A program made the position numbers and the translations under genes. The notes under the pieces were generated by a model. It worked only from the letters and a program-made list of their open reading frames with translations, was not told the DNA's origin and ran no database searches. DNA of 64,000 nt from Maribellus maritimus. GTDB lineage: Bacteria > Bacteroidota > Bacteroidia > Bacteroidales > Prolixibacteraceae. Shown piece by piece: positions 54,972 to 63,935 of this stretch (position 1 is its first letter; each line of letters begins with the position of its first letter). The DNA lies in the NCBI RefSeq assembly GCF_022267315.1, contig NZ_JAIKLE010000030.1, positions 16,372-80,371 of the forward strand. Reading direction: 5' to 3'.

Positions 54972-55883
54972 ATGAGAACACTACGATACATATTAACTCT
55001 TGTTTTGATAACAAATATCTTGATTCTAAATGGACAGGATAAATGTGAATGCTGTACTTATTACTCCATTGAGAATGAGGATTTATATGAATACTTTTTT
55101 AATTCTGATTTCATAAAAGCGAACCTGATAAAACAGGCAATTGTTTACACCACAGAGACTAATGAACAAAATTCATTTAGATTCCAACATGCGAAGTTTT
55201 TGTTTGATTCTAATGGAAATATTTCTGCTCGATACGATTATAATCAAAACGGAAAACCACATATGATTAAAGAGTATTTCAGAGATGATTCGGGCATGAT
55301 TATTAAAACTTCAAAATCTTACTTAAAAGAGGATGAGTCCAAAACCAATTCATGGAGTCCAACAATTATTGATTACTTTTATAATCAAGCTGGATTGCTT
55401 ATAAAAATTAAGGAGAGGGATAATAAAGGCAATGTTATTTCTGATTCTTTAAGTGAGTATACAACATATAATTACGATTCAAAAGGGAGAATGATTAAAG
55501 AATATAGATATGCCAATTATAGCGGAAGTATTTACATATATGAGCAAGATATAGATTACCCCTCTGATAAAGAATCAATAGGGATTACTAAAAACAATGG
55601 CAATGACTGGTTAAAAACATCATCTCGATTTGATAGTAAAGCAAGATTGATACAACAAACCGATTACGATTTTCCTGATAATGAAATAGTGTGGGATAAA
55701 GAATATATTTTCTTAAACGATAGATTGACAGAACAGATAAGTAAAAGAGGAAATGGATTCACAGAATGTCCAGACAATGATGAATTTACTGAGGATTATT
55801 TTTATAATTACTTTGGATTATTAGAAAAGATAAATCATAAGTTTGATAGAGTAACTTGTGAAATGATAATAGAATATGAATAA
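54972..55883 (+). CDS. Cassette 3: secreted YD/RHS-like repeat protein
   Basis: Secreted protein of 303 residues with signal peptide about 1-22 (RYILTLVLITNILILNGQ), a Cys-rich start (DKCECCTYYS) and several units like FDSNGNISARYDYNQNG and YNYDSKGRMIKEYRY that resemble the YD/WG repeats of RHS-type or toxin-related surface proteins. A GTG at 54951 gives a longer frame, but it lies before the recombination point (54957|54958). The ATG at 54972 is the start that belongs to the cassette. Function unknown. Confidence 0.75.
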   Translation: MRTLRYILTLVLITNILILNGQDKCECCTYYSIENEDLYEYFFNSDFIKANLIKQAIVYTTETNEQNSFRFQHAKFLFDSNGNISARYDYNQNGKPHMIKEYFRDDSGMIIKTSKSYLKEDESKTNSWSPTIIDYFYNQAGLLIKIKERDNKGNVISDSLSEYTTYNYDSKGRMIKEYRYANYSGSIYIYEQDIDYPSDKESIGITKNNGNDWLKTSSRFDSKARLIQQTDYDFPDNEIVWDKEYIFLNDRLTEQISKRGNGFTECPDNDEFTEDYFYNYFGLLEKINHKFDRVTCEMIIEYE

Positions 55884-55889
55884 AGCACA

Positions 55890-56028
55890 GGCGCTAACAA
55901 GCGGTCATAAAACATTGCGCGGATAGTGCTGTATTTAAACGAAATAACATTTAATCAGCGGTTTAGCGAGTTGATAAGTTGGTGCTTTGAAGTGCGCAAC
56001 GATTTTATACCGCAGGCCGTTAACGCAA
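55890..56028 (+). other. attC site of cassette 3
   Basis: R'' GGCGCTAAC (55890-55898), complementary to the cassette start GTTAGCGCC (54957-54965). Left arm GCGGTCATAAAACATTGCGC; right arm GCGCAACGATTTTATACCGC followed by AGGCCG|TTAACGC (junction 56019|56020). The inner part (GTGCTG near 55926, GTGCTTTGAAGTGC near 55983) is similar to that of the site at 63784, so these two belong to one subgroup. Confidence 0.88.
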
Positions 56029-56055
56029 ATTTTAAAAAACACTGACTAAACAAAT

Positions 56056-58236
56056 ATGAACGTAAAAACTGCATTATTTAAACTAGCTTTTTTTGAACCA
56101 AATCTCAGTGATGAAAAAGACAATCAAATACTTGACTATTTAGTTCTTGAGTGTATTACAGCTCACAGCCCAATGTTGGAGTGCAATTCTGCTGAAGTTG
56201 CAAAATATATCAAGACTACATTTTCAATAGAATTCGAAGAAGCCGAAATTCTGAGTTCGGCAGAGAGGTTACAAGAAAAAGAAAACATCATAATTATTGA
56301 ATCTGCTAAAAAATATGTCTCTCCCAGATTCAAATTAATGAAAGCAGATTCAGATATTAATCAAAACAAAATAGTCGAACTTGAGGAAAGGGTTTTTGGT
56401 GATTGGTCAGACTATCTGATTAAAAAATATGAAAAATTTGTTACAGAATCCAATGTTGAAAAGCTAGTTCAGTCCTTTCAGACTTTTTTATCAAAGATGC
56501 TTGTATTGCATGGAAAAGAATCAGTTGCAACTTTATATCCTGATAATCCTAAAACACAAAAATGGTTGGATAAAATTAATGGTGAAATCATAAAAGAATT
56601 ACCAAAATTAGGAAAAGAGCTTGATATAATTCAACAAATAGAAATTCCACTATTTTTCAAAAGCGACGAAAAAAACCGAAAAGACTATTTAAATAATTTA
56701 TTTAATGCTAGCTTCTTATGGCATCTAATTCAAATTGATGATGCATGTACGGAGTATTTTAAAAAAACCATTGAAGGTCAAATTCTTGTACTTGACAATA
56801 ACATACTATTTAGTTTGATTGGTCTTCATGGCACGGAACTTTTAAACGCAGTTCATAATTTAATGAATTATGCGACTGAACTTGGTTATGAATTGATTGT
56901 AACAACAAAAACACTTGATGAATTTTATAATTCGATTCAAAAAAACACAGAAAAAGCTCTCAAGTCGCCACTTTATTCAAAAGAAATTGCTCTTGCGGCA
57001 ATAGATGTGCTAGAGACAAACACATTTCTTGTTTCTTATTGGAAAGAGTTTATAAACAATGGACTAGCGATTGAAGAATTTGCTCTTGAAAAATCCCACA
57101 TAAATAATATCCTTAAAGGTTATGGGATAAAATTAACTGAACAATTTAGGGAGGAGATTGAAAAATCCGAGGAACTTAAAGACGAAGAAAGCTTATTAAG
57201 AGAATCATGTAGTACTGGTAATTTCAGTCAATCCGTAATAGAACATGATGCTTTTCACAGAATCTTTATCAAAAAACTTCGAAACGGATTTAAATACAAA
57301 TTCTCTGAAGCAAAAGCTTGGTTTCTAACTCATGATTCAAAACTTCCGACTTATGCGCATCATGCTTTAAAAGGAAGGCGAGCTTTACCATTTTGTATTT
57401 CCACAAATGAGTGGATGCAAGTAAACAGACCATTCTTAAAAAGAAATAATTCAGAATATGAAAAATCTTTTCAAGTATTAGTTACGCAACCATTTTTAAG
57501 GACTGCTCTTTCTAATTTTAAGGTCGACAAAGTAAAAGAGAAGTTATTATCAAAGCTGAATAGATATAATAACATGGATACTCAGTTAGCTTTTGACCTA
57601 ACCACTGATGTACATTTTCTTTATTCATTATCTAAAGAAAAAAATGATGAAAAAGTTGAAGAGAAAATAGATAACGCCATTCTTGAGATAAATCAAAACC
57701 TCCGAGATGAAAACAAGGATGTCTATGAAATACTTGAAAAACAAGAAATTGAAAACCAAGAAAAAATCAATAATTTAAATGTTGACTTGGAAAAAATAAG
57801 GTCTGAATTAACCGAAAAAGAAGAATTGCATAACAATCTTTTAGCAGAATTATCAAAGTTGAAAGGCTCACTGGATAATATGAGCCAAAAAATTGATAAA
57901 AGAGATGAAGAAATCACAACTTCTAAAAAGGAACTAGATGATAAAAATAAAGAAATAGAAACTATTTCAAAGACAGCAAGAACTCAAAAGGCAATAATAA
58001 TCTGGGGATTATTTGCAGTCCTTTTAATTTCTGGTTCCTTAATAATCTGGTTCATGGAAAAATTATTTGACTGGCAATGGTTTACAGTCCATTCTTATAA
58101 CTTAGCAATGAAAATTATATTAAATATAGAACTTGTTCTGATTACACTAAATATTCCATTATCCAAACATTGGGTAATTTGGATTAGTGCAATTGGAGCA
58201 TTTTTAATTGCTTTTTTAACATTTGCTTTTGGATAA
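56056..58236 (+). CDS. Cassette 4: membrane-anchored PIN-like nuclease candidate
   Basis: Protein of 726 residues. The N-terminal 100 residues look like a winged-helix or helical domain. A PIN-like fold (about 240-455) is suggested by four spaced acids: Asp247 in LVLDNN, Glu289 in TLDEF, Asp398 in EHDAF and Asp427 in FLTHDSK, the order and spacing context of PIN RNases. A long coiled coil (about 545-660) and two C-terminal transmembrane helices (about 664-688 and 706-724) follow. A nuclease on a membrane stalk in a mobile cassette suggests phage defence or toxin activity, but this is inference. No antitoxin gene is next to it. Confidence 0.7.
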   Translation: MNVKTALFKLAFFEPNLSDEKDNQILDYLVLECITAHSPMLECNSAEVAKYIKTTFSIEFEEAEILSSAERLQEKENIIIIESAKKYVSPRFKLMKADSDINQNKIVELEERVFGDWSDYLIKKYEKFVTESNVEKLVQSFQTFLSKMLVLHGKESVATLYPDNPKTQKWLDKINGEIIKELPKLGKELDIIQQIEIPLFFKSDEKNRKDYLNNLFNASFLWHLIQIDDACTEYFKKTIEGQILVLDNNILFSLIGLHGTELLNAVHNLMNYATELGYELIVTTKTLDEFYNSIQKNTEKALKSPLYSKEIALAAIDVLETNTFLVSYWKEFINNGLAIEEFALEKSHINNILKGYGIKLTEQFREEIEKSEELKDEESLLRESCSTGNFSQSVIEHDAFHRIFIKKLRNGFKYKFSEAKAWFLTHDSKLPTYAHHALKGRRALPFCISTNEWMQVNRPFLKRNNSEYEKSFQVLVTQPFLRTALSNFKVDKVKEKLLSKLNRYNNMDTQLAFDLTTDVHFLYSLSKEKNDEKVEEKIDNAILEINQNLRDENKDVYEILEKQEIENQEKINNLNVDLEKIRSELTEKEELHNNLLAELSKLKGSLDNMSQKIDKRDEEITTSKKELDDKNKEIETISKTARTQKAIIIWGLFAVLLISGSLIIWFMEKLFDWQWFTVHSYNLAMKIILNIELVLITLNIPLSKHWVIWISAIGAFLIAFLTFAFG

Positions 58237-58241
58237 AAAAC

Positions 58242-58379
58242 TTGCGTTAACACGTGGTATAAGGCATGGCTGGGTTTGTGTGGATTCGACAAGTCGAATC
58301 TCGTCCCAACTTCAGTTTCGGTCGGACTGGTCAGACTCTCGTCTGACCGCCACGACCTCATACCACCACCGTTATGCAC
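58242..58379 (+). other. attC site of cassette 4
   Basis: R'' TTGCGTTAAC (58242-58251), complementary to the cassette start GTTAACGCAA (56019-56028). Left arm GTGGTATAAGGCATGGC; right arm GCCACGACCTCATACCAC followed by CACCG|TTATGCAC (junction 58371|58372). The terminal structure holds two perfect hairpins: GATTCGAC / GTCGAATC and GGTCAGAC / GTCTGACC. Confidence 0.9.
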
Positions 58380-58398
58380 AAGCATAAACAAAAAACAA

Positions 58399-58452
58399 TT
58401 AATGACGAAATTAAAAATTTATTCAATTTTTCGTCATTAAGATATATCTTTG
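58399..58452 (+). promoter_or_regulatory. Promoter and palindromic operator of the AAA ATPase gene
   Basis: Perfect 12-bp inverted repeat TTAATGACGAAA (58399-58410) / TTTCGTCATTAA (58429-58440), followed by the minus-7 box TATCTTTG (58445-58452), with the ATG at 58465. The spacing places the right half over the promoter, as for an autorepressor, and leaves a 5' leader of only a few bases. No TTG minus-33 box is seen at the normal distance. Confidence 0.65.
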
Positions 58453-58464
58453 CATTAAAAAAGT

Positions 58465-59667
58465 ATGATACAAAGAGAAACATATTTAAGCAAATTAAGG
58501 CAACTCAAAGACCAAAATTTAATAAAAGTCATTACAGGGATTCGACGTTGTGGAAAATCAACTCTTCTTGAAGCATTTAAAAATGAACTTTTATCAAGCG
58601 GTATCTCTCCCAGAAATATTGTGTTCCTCAACTTTGAAGAAAGAGAAAATTTAAACTTTACTGATTGGACTGCGCTATATGATGAAATTATAAAAAATGT
58701 AAGTAACGACGAGAAATATTATATTTTTTTAGATGAAGTTCAATTAATCAATGATTTTGAAAAGCTAATAAACAGCCTGTATACTAAAAAGAATATAGAT
58801 TTATATGTTACAGGTTCAAATGCTTATTTGCTTTCAAGCGAGTTAGCTACGCTTTTGACAGGTAGATATATTGCAATAAATATTCAACCCTATTCATTTA
58901 AAGAATATATTCTGGCAAACAACGATGATAAAAACACCGACCGTTTATTTCGCAAATACATTAATGACAGCAGTTTTCCTGAAGCGGTAACACTTTCTCA
59001 AAATAATCAAGATTTAGTAAACGACTATCTGCAATCTATTTATGATACAGTTATTATAAAAGATATTGCGCAGAGGAATAAACTTAGAAATATTCATAAT
59101 TTACAACGGATTATTAGCTTCCTATTTGATTCTGTTGGTTCTTATGTTTCACCAACAAATATTGCCACAGAACTGAATAAAAATTCACAAAAAAGCATAT
59201 CTCATAATACGATTATAAAATATTTGGATTTCCTTACTCAATCGTATATTCTATACGCAGCACCACGTTATGACATAAAAGGAAAGGAGTTGCTTTCGAC
59301 AAACGAGAAATATTACATTGTCGATTTAGGATTGAGAAACATTACAGCAACTAATAAGTATGATACTGATTTAGGTCATAAACTTGAAAATGTCGTCTAT
59401 TTCGAACTATTTAGACGTGGAGGAAAAGTGTACGTAGGAAAGCACAATGACAAAGAGATTGATTTTGTAGTTCAAAAGCCAAATAATGAAAGAGAATATT
59501 ATCAGGTTGCCTACACAGTTAATGACGAAAAAACATTTAAACGAGAAATTTCGGCATTTAAAAACATCAAAGACAATTATCCTAAGTATTTATTGACACT
59601 TGATTTTGACAATACAAACATAGAAGGCATCCAAAAACTAAACGTAATTGATTGGTTACTAAAATAA
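58465..59667 (+). CDS. Cassette 5: AAA ATPase with DUF4143 domain
   Basis: Protein of 400 residues. AAA_14 domain about 5-190 with Walker A GIRRCGKST (25-33), Walker B YIFLDE (86-91) and sensor VTGSNAYLLS. A winged-helix part follows (about 210-260), then the DUF4143 C-terminal domain (about 240-370), which has a nuclease-like core (EIDFVVQKPNNEREYYQVAY). This group is very common in anaerobes and archaea and its role is unproven. The cassette brings its own promoter and operator. Confidence 0.92.
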   Translation: MIQRETYLSKLRQLKDQNLIKVITGIRRCGKSTLLEAFKNELLSSGISPRNIVFLNFEERENLNFTDWTALYDEIIKNVSNDEKYYIFLDEVQLINDFEKLINSLYTKKNIDLYVTGSNAYLLSSELATLLTGRYIAINIQPYSFKEYILANNDDKNTDRLFRKYINDSSFPEAVTLSQNNQDLVNDYLQSIYDTVIIKDIAQRNKLRNIHNLQRIISFLFDSVGSYVSPTNIATELNKNSQKSISHNTIIKYLDFLTQSYILYAAPRYDIKGKELLSTNEKYYIVDLGLRNITATNKYDTDLGHKLENVVYFELFRRGGKVYVGKHNDKEIDFVVQKPNNEREYYQVAYTVNDEKTFKREISAFKNIKDNYPKYLLTLDFDNTNIEGIQKLNVIDWLLK

Positions 59668-59690
59668 AACAAAAAGGAAAACAAATGCCA

Positions 59691-59826
59691 GTGCATAACA
59701 AGGTACATATTGCAGGGCTGGTTCGGTGGTACGCCAACTGCGGATTCTCGTTTCGCAGTTCCGTGTCCTTCGGACAGGAACGCTCTTCGAAATCCGCCCC
59801 GACAACATGTACCAACCGTTGTATGC
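59691..59826 (+). other. attC site of cassette 5
   Basis: R'' GTGCATAAC (59691-59699), complementary to the cassette start GTTATGCAC (58371-58379). Left arm GGTACATATTGCAGGGC; right arm GCCCCGACAACATGTACC followed by AACCG|TTGTATGC (junction 59818|59819). Inner hairpin TTCCGTGTCC / GGACAGGAA around TTC. It shows the common pattern of one extra right-arm base and an A/G mismatch next to it. Confidence 0.9.
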
Positions 59827-60097
59827 AAGTGTAAAAAGACAAAACTCGATGCTTTGAAATAAAAGATTAATTAATAGAAAGAAAAATTTATTGATTTGGT
59901 GCTTCGTAAAAAGGTCAGTGCATATTGAGGGTAATTTATTTTGTTTTTTCTCTCCCCCCCACAAAGACAAAAGAAACCCAACCGCACAAAACAACACATT
60001 TGCAAACCGCTGCAAGCCAGCCCTGCAATCCAAAGTTTGCAAAAGAGTTGTTTTTTTGCCTGCGCTACATTAGCTTAATCATTGTACATTTACATTT
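59827..60097. other. 5' region of the metal cassette with a degenerate repeat
   Basis: 271 bp between the attC site and the fur-type gene. The stretch 59957-60050 has a CCCACAAAGACAAAAG block and TTTGCAAACCGCTGCAAGCC ... AAAGTTTGCAAA. Related blocks (CCCACAAAAACAAAAT; CTTGCCAAAGAGCTTACAAA) appear after the last gene of the cassette at about 63560-63690, so the three-gene module is flanked by weak repeats. Confidence 0.4.
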
Positions 60098-60508
60098 ATG
60101 AAAGGTAAAACAGATAAAAAATTAGAACAAAAGAATATCAAACCAACCGCTATGCGCCAATTGGTTTACGAGATTTTAGAAAAACAAAAGAAAGCATTAA
60201 GCCTTTATGAAATAGAACAGCAGTTTGACAATGTTGAAAGGTCAACTATATTTCGTACGCTCAAGACGTTTCAGGACAACTACCTTATTCACAGCATTGA
60301 CGATGGTACGGGAGCGGTAAAATATGCCTTGTGCGATGATGATTGTACCTGCAAACCCGATGACCTTCATATTCATTTTTTATGCAATAAATGCGGTCAA
60401 ACTCACTGTATGAAAGACATGCCAGTTCCAAAGATGGATTTAGCAGAAGGCTTCTCGTTTGAAAATGCCAATTTTGTGGTAAAAGGAATTTGCCCTAATT
60501 GCCGATAA
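60098..60508 (+). CDS. Cassette 6: Fur family metal-responsive regulator
   Basis: Cytoplasmic repressor of 136 residues with the Fur winged helix (about 15-80, TAMRQLVYEILEKQKKALSLYEIEQQ, RSTIFRTLKTF) and a dimerisation domain that has DLHIHFLCNKCGQTHC and a final CPNC. The two Cys pairs form the structural zinc site. A Zur- or Fur-type role is likely because the next genes encode a TonB receptor and a metal transporter. The imperfect palindrome TTGCAATACTGTTGCA (60512-60527) before the receptor gene may be its operator. Confidence 0.9.
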   Translation: MKGKTDKKLEQKNIKPTAMRQLVYEILEKQKKALSLYEIEQQFDNVERSTIFRTLKTFQDNYLIHSIDDGTGAVKYALCDDDCTCKPDDLHIHFLCNKCGQTHCMKDMPVPKMDLAEGFSFENANFVVKGICPNCR

Positions 60509-60511
60509 AAC

Positions 60512-60527
60512 TTTGCAATACTGTTGC
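60512..60527 (+). promoter_or_regulatory. Possible Fur/Zur-type operator
   Basis: TTGCAATACTGTTGCA lies directly after the fur-type gene and 48 bp before the TonB receptor start. Two TTGCA half-sites with AT-rich centres recall Zur-type boxes in other bacteria. Only one site is seen and the symmetry is imperfect, so this is tentative. Confidence 0.35.
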
Positions 60528-60574
60528 ACTTACTCATTCAGTAGTTTTGTTACATAATTTTTAAAAGTTATGCT

Positions 60575-62758
60575 ATGAAACAAACATTCACTATTCTATT
60601 ACTTCTTTTTTCAACAGGTTTATTATTCGCACAAAACAAAATAACTTTTGAGGTAAAAGAAGAATCTGGCGAATCCTTAATTGGAGCAAGTGTAATTATT
60701 GAAGGAACGACGACAGGTACAATTACAAATAATGAGGGTTTTGCAAGATTGGAGAATTTACCCAATGGCGAAATAGAGTTTGTAATTTCTTTTGTCGGCT
60801 TTGAAGAAAAGGAAATTACTCTATCTTTTCCAGATGACAACAACAAAACGATTGAAGTTGAGCTGGAAGAAGGAGAAGAACTTGAAGAAGTTGTAATTGC
60901 AGCAACAAGGTCTTCCCGAACAATTCAGGATATTCCAACAAGAATTGAAGCAATTACAGGCGAAGAATTAGGCGAAAAAGCAGCTATGAACTCAACAAAT
61001 ATTGGCATGCTTTTAAGAGAAACCACAGGTGTGCATATGCAGCAAACCTCACTTAGTTCTGGAAATATGAGTATTCGCATTCAGGGTTTGGATGGTCGAT
61101 ACACACAAATATTAAAAGATGGAATGCCACTTTATGGTGGTTTCGCCGGTGGGTTATCTATTATGCAAATACCACCGCTTGACTTAAAGCAAGTTGAGCT
61201 AATTAAAGGGAGTAATTCTACTTTGTACGGTGGTGGAGCAATTGCAGGTTTGGTAAACCTTGTAACCATACGACCAGAAGAGGAAGCAAAGCTTGATGTT
61301 ATGCTAAATCAAACAAGTGCTTTGGGTACAACTGGCAATTTGTTTTATGCGCAGAAATACGGAAAAGTTGGTCTTTCAGTTTATGGCTCAGCTAATAATC
61401 AAATCGCATTCGACCCCGACGAAGATGGTTTTTCAAATATGCCCAAAGCGCAAACTTTTAGTCTAAATCCAAAATTCTACTACTACTTCAATCCTAACAC
61501 TGAATTAAGTTTAGGGTTAAACACTACCATCGATAATAGAACGGGTGGAGACATGGAAGTGATAAAGGGAAACACAAGTACTGAACATATTTTTTCCGAA
61601 GAAAATAAATCGGAACGTTATGCTACGCAATTAAGTTTTCGGAATACAACCGATGACAGAACATTCTCTTTTAAAAATAGTGTTTCCTATTTTGACAGAA
61701 AACTAAGTATTCCAGACTACCGATTCAGTGGAAATCAATTATCCAGTTTTACCGAAGCCATATACAATTTGCATAAAAACGATAATACAGAATGGCAATT
61801 GGGATTAAACCATTATCTCGAACAGTTTACAGAGACAGACGCTGACTCATATTCTGCAAGAGATTATACACATAACACCTTTGGTGGCTTTATTCAAAAC
61901 ACTACCGATTTTAGTAAAAAACTTGGGTTAGAAACTGGCTTACGAACCGACTACAATGCTGACTATGGGACATTTGTGCTGCCACGTTTTTCATTGTTAT
62001 TTAAACCTAACAATAAATTAAGTTCACGACTTGGCGGTGCTATGGGTTACAAGCTTCCTACAATTTTCACCGAAGATGCTGAGAGAATTTATTATCGGGA
62101 TATTCAACCATTATCAAAAGACCTGGTAGATGCAGAAACTTCAATAGGAGGAAATTTCGATATAAATTACAAAACCGCATTGGGCGATGAAATGACTTTC
62201 TCAATCAACCAACTCTTCTTTTTGACTCAGCTAAAAAATGCATTGGTTTTACGGGAAGACGAAACAATGGGCATGGCTTATTTTGAAAGCGCTGATGGTA
62301 ACATTTTAAGTTCAGGCTTTGAAACCAATATAAAACTAACATACGACGATTTTAAACTCTATTTAAACTACGCCTTTGTTAATACTGAATTACAATACGA
62401 TAATATCAATAACCAGAAACCACTTACACCAAAGCACAATGCGGGTGCAGTATTATTCTATGAAATTGAAGAAAAATGGTCTGCTGGATATGAGGTTTAT
62501 TACACTGGGAAACAGTTCGATAATTTATACAATCAAAAAACAGATTATTGGACAATGGGAATAATGATTATGCGACATTGGGAACGTTTATCTTTATTCG
62601 TGAATTTCGAGAACTTTACAAACGTTATGCAATCTGATTTTGAACCTTTGGTTTTGCCGCCAACAAATAATCCTACTTTCCCTGATATTTGGGCACCGGC
62701 TGATGGATTTGTATTTAATGGAGGAATAAAACTTAGATTATCAGGCGACAATGATTAA
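60575..62758 (+). CDS. Cassette 6: TonB-dependent receptor (metal-type)
   Basis: Outer-membrane receptor of 727 residues. Signal peptide 1-19; carboxypeptidase-like domain about 22-100 (ESGESLIGASVIIEGTTTG); plug about 110-225 (MSIRIQGLDGRYTQILKDGMPLYGG and STLYGGGAIAGLVN); 22-strand barrel to the C-terminus. There is no STN domain and no SusD partner, so it is of the siderophore/metal type. It lies 66 bp after the Fur gene and overlaps the CDF gene by 8 bp, so it probably takes up a metal or metal complex under Fur control. Confidence 0.92.
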   Translation: MKQTFTILLLLFSTGLLFAQNKITFEVKEESGESLIGASVIIEGTTTGTITNNEGFARLENLPNGEIEFVISFVGFEEKEITLSFPDDNNKTIEVELEEGEELEEVVIAATRSSRTIQDIPTRIEAITGEELGEKAAMNSTNIGMLLRETTGVHMQQTSLSSGNMSIRIQGLDGRYTQILKDGMPLYGGFAGGLSIMQIPPLDLKQVELIKGSNSTLYGGGAIAGLVNLVTIRPEEEAKLDVMLNQTSALGTTGNLFYAQKYGKVGLSVYGSANNQIAFDPDEDGFSNMPKAQTFSLNPKFYYYFNPNTELSLGLNTTIDNRTGGDMEVIKGNTSTEHIFSEENKSERYATQLSFRNTTDDRTFSFKNSVSYFDRKLSIPDYRFSGNQLSSFTEAIYNLHKNDNTEWQLGLNHYLEQFTETDADSYSARDYTHNTFGGFIQNTTDFSKKLGLETGLRTDYNADYGTFVLPRFSLLFKPNNKLSSRLGGAMGYKLPTIFTEDAERIYYRDIQPLSKDLVDAETSIGGNFDINYKTALGDEMTFSINQLFFLTQLKNALVLREDETMGMAYFESADGNILSSGFETNIKLTYDDFKLYLNYAFVNTELQYDNINNQKPLTPKHNAGAVLFYEIEEKWSAGYEVYYTGKQFDNLYNQKTDYWTMGIMIMRHWERLSLFVNFENFTNVMQSDFEPLVLPPTNNPTFPDIWAPADGFVFNGGIKLRLSGDND

Positions 62759-63548
62759 ATCAGAATACCACATATCGAAAATGGATTGTCCATCCGAAGA
62801 AAACATGATTCGTATGAAGTTGGATGGAATAGAGGTTATCAGGAAATTGGAATTCGATATTGAAAATCGCAATCTTACTGTTTTTCATTCTCGGGAAGAT
62901 GAAGAAATATTATCGCGTCTGGAATCATTAAACTTTGGAGCAAAACATACATATTCAAGTTCTATTGATGAAAAGGAAGTAACAATAGAAAGTTCCGATG
63001 TACAATCAAAACTGTTATGGACGATACTCATAATTAATTTTGGATTTTTCATAATTGAAATGACTACAGGACTTATTTCAAAGTCAATGGGTTTGGTGGC
63101 AGATTCTTTAGACATGTTAGCTGATTCTTTTGTATATGGATTAAGTCTTTGGGCAGTTGGTTCAACAGTTCTGAGAAAAAAGAAAGTTGCACGTTGGAGT
63201 GGTTATTTTCAATTATCCTTAGCCTTTTTAGGTATTATAGAAGTGGTAAGACGATTTATAGGTTCTGAAGAAATGCCAGACTACAGAATTATGATTGGAG
63301 TTTCAGTTTTAGCATTAACTGCCAATGCCATCTGTTTGTACCTACTCCAGAAATCGAAAAGTAAAGAAGCACACATGAAAGCCAGTATGATTTTTACTTC
63401 CAACGATGTAATAATAAATTCAGGAGTTATTTTAGCTGGTGTATTGGTGTTGCTGACCCAATCAAAATATCCTGATTTGATTGTTGGTTCTATTGTTTTT
63501 TTGATTGTATCTCAGGGTGCATTTAGAATATTGAAACTTGGGAAATGA
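62751..63548 (+). CDS. Cassette 6: cation diffusion facilitator with HMA-like domain
   Basis: Inner-membrane transporter of 265 residues. The N-terminal HMA-like metal-binding domain (about 3-70) has MDCPSEE, a CxxE in place of the usual CxxC. The CDF membrane part (about 80-265) has SLDMLADS (112-119) and SNDVIINSGV in the second metal site, with five or six helices. CDF proteins export Zn, Fe, Co or Mn. The late cytoplasmic CDF domain is absent, as in short members. The 8-bp overlap with the receptor gene (ATG inside its 3' end) indicates coupling. Confidence 0.88.
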   Translation: MIKSEYHISKMDCPSEENMIRMKLDGIEVIRKLEFDIENRNLTVFHSREDEEILSRLESLNFGAKHTYSSSIDEKEVTIESSDVQSKLLWTILIINFGFFIIEMTTGLISKSMGLVADSLDMLADSFVYGLSLWAVGSTVLRKKKVARWSGYFQLSLAFLGIIEVVRRFIGSEEMPDYRIMIGVSVLALTANAICLYLLQKSKSKEAHMKASMIFTSNDVIINSGVILAGVLVLLTQSKYPDLIVGSIVFLIVSQGAFRILKLGK

Positions 63549-63783
63549 TAGCCATCCCTTTTTGTAAGCACATTGTCAAGTCGCACGAGCCACTCTAAAC
63601 CTAAACTTGCCAAAGAGCTTACAAAGCCAACCCTAATTACCGCCTTTAAGGGCGGTTTGGGGATTTACCCACCCACAAAAACAAAATAAATTTGTACTCC
63701 GAATCAACGTCTGTGCAGATTGATAAGAAAACTGTTAAATTTGTTAAAACTTGAGACGGATTGACTTTGAAGGATAAACACCA
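63549..63783. other. 3' region of the metal cassette with a hairpin
   Basis: No gene. A hairpin ACCGCC / GGCGGT (63639-63644 / 63651-63656) followed by TTTGGGGATTT could end the operon, though its T-run is weak. A degenerate repeat related to 59957-60050 lies at about 63560-63690. Confidence 0.4.
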
Positions 63784-63917
63784 GCATACAACAAAGTGTA
63801 TAAATCATTGGGCGGTTTGTGCTGATTTCAAGTGTGTTACATTTAATAAACTGCGTAGCGGTTTGACAGGAAAGTGCTTCGAAATGCCCAACGCTTCATA
63901 CACCAACCGTTAGGTGC
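63784..63917 (+). other. attC site of cassette 6
   Basis: R'' GCATACAAC (63784-63792), complementary to the cassette start GTTGTATGC (59818-59826), 4 kb away. Left arm GTGTATAAATCATTGGGC; right arm GCCCAACGCTTCATACAC followed by CAACCG|TTAGGTGC (junction 63909|63910). Its terminal structure (GTGCTGATTTCAAGTG ... AAAGTGCTTCGAAATG) is related to that of the site at 55890. Confidence 0.88.
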
Positions 63918-63935
63918 AATTTTAAATGAGAACAA

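Noticed and set aside
58374..58571. 65-codon plus-strand open frame
   Set aside because: It overlaps the palindromic operator and the start of the AAA gene in another frame and has no family signal.
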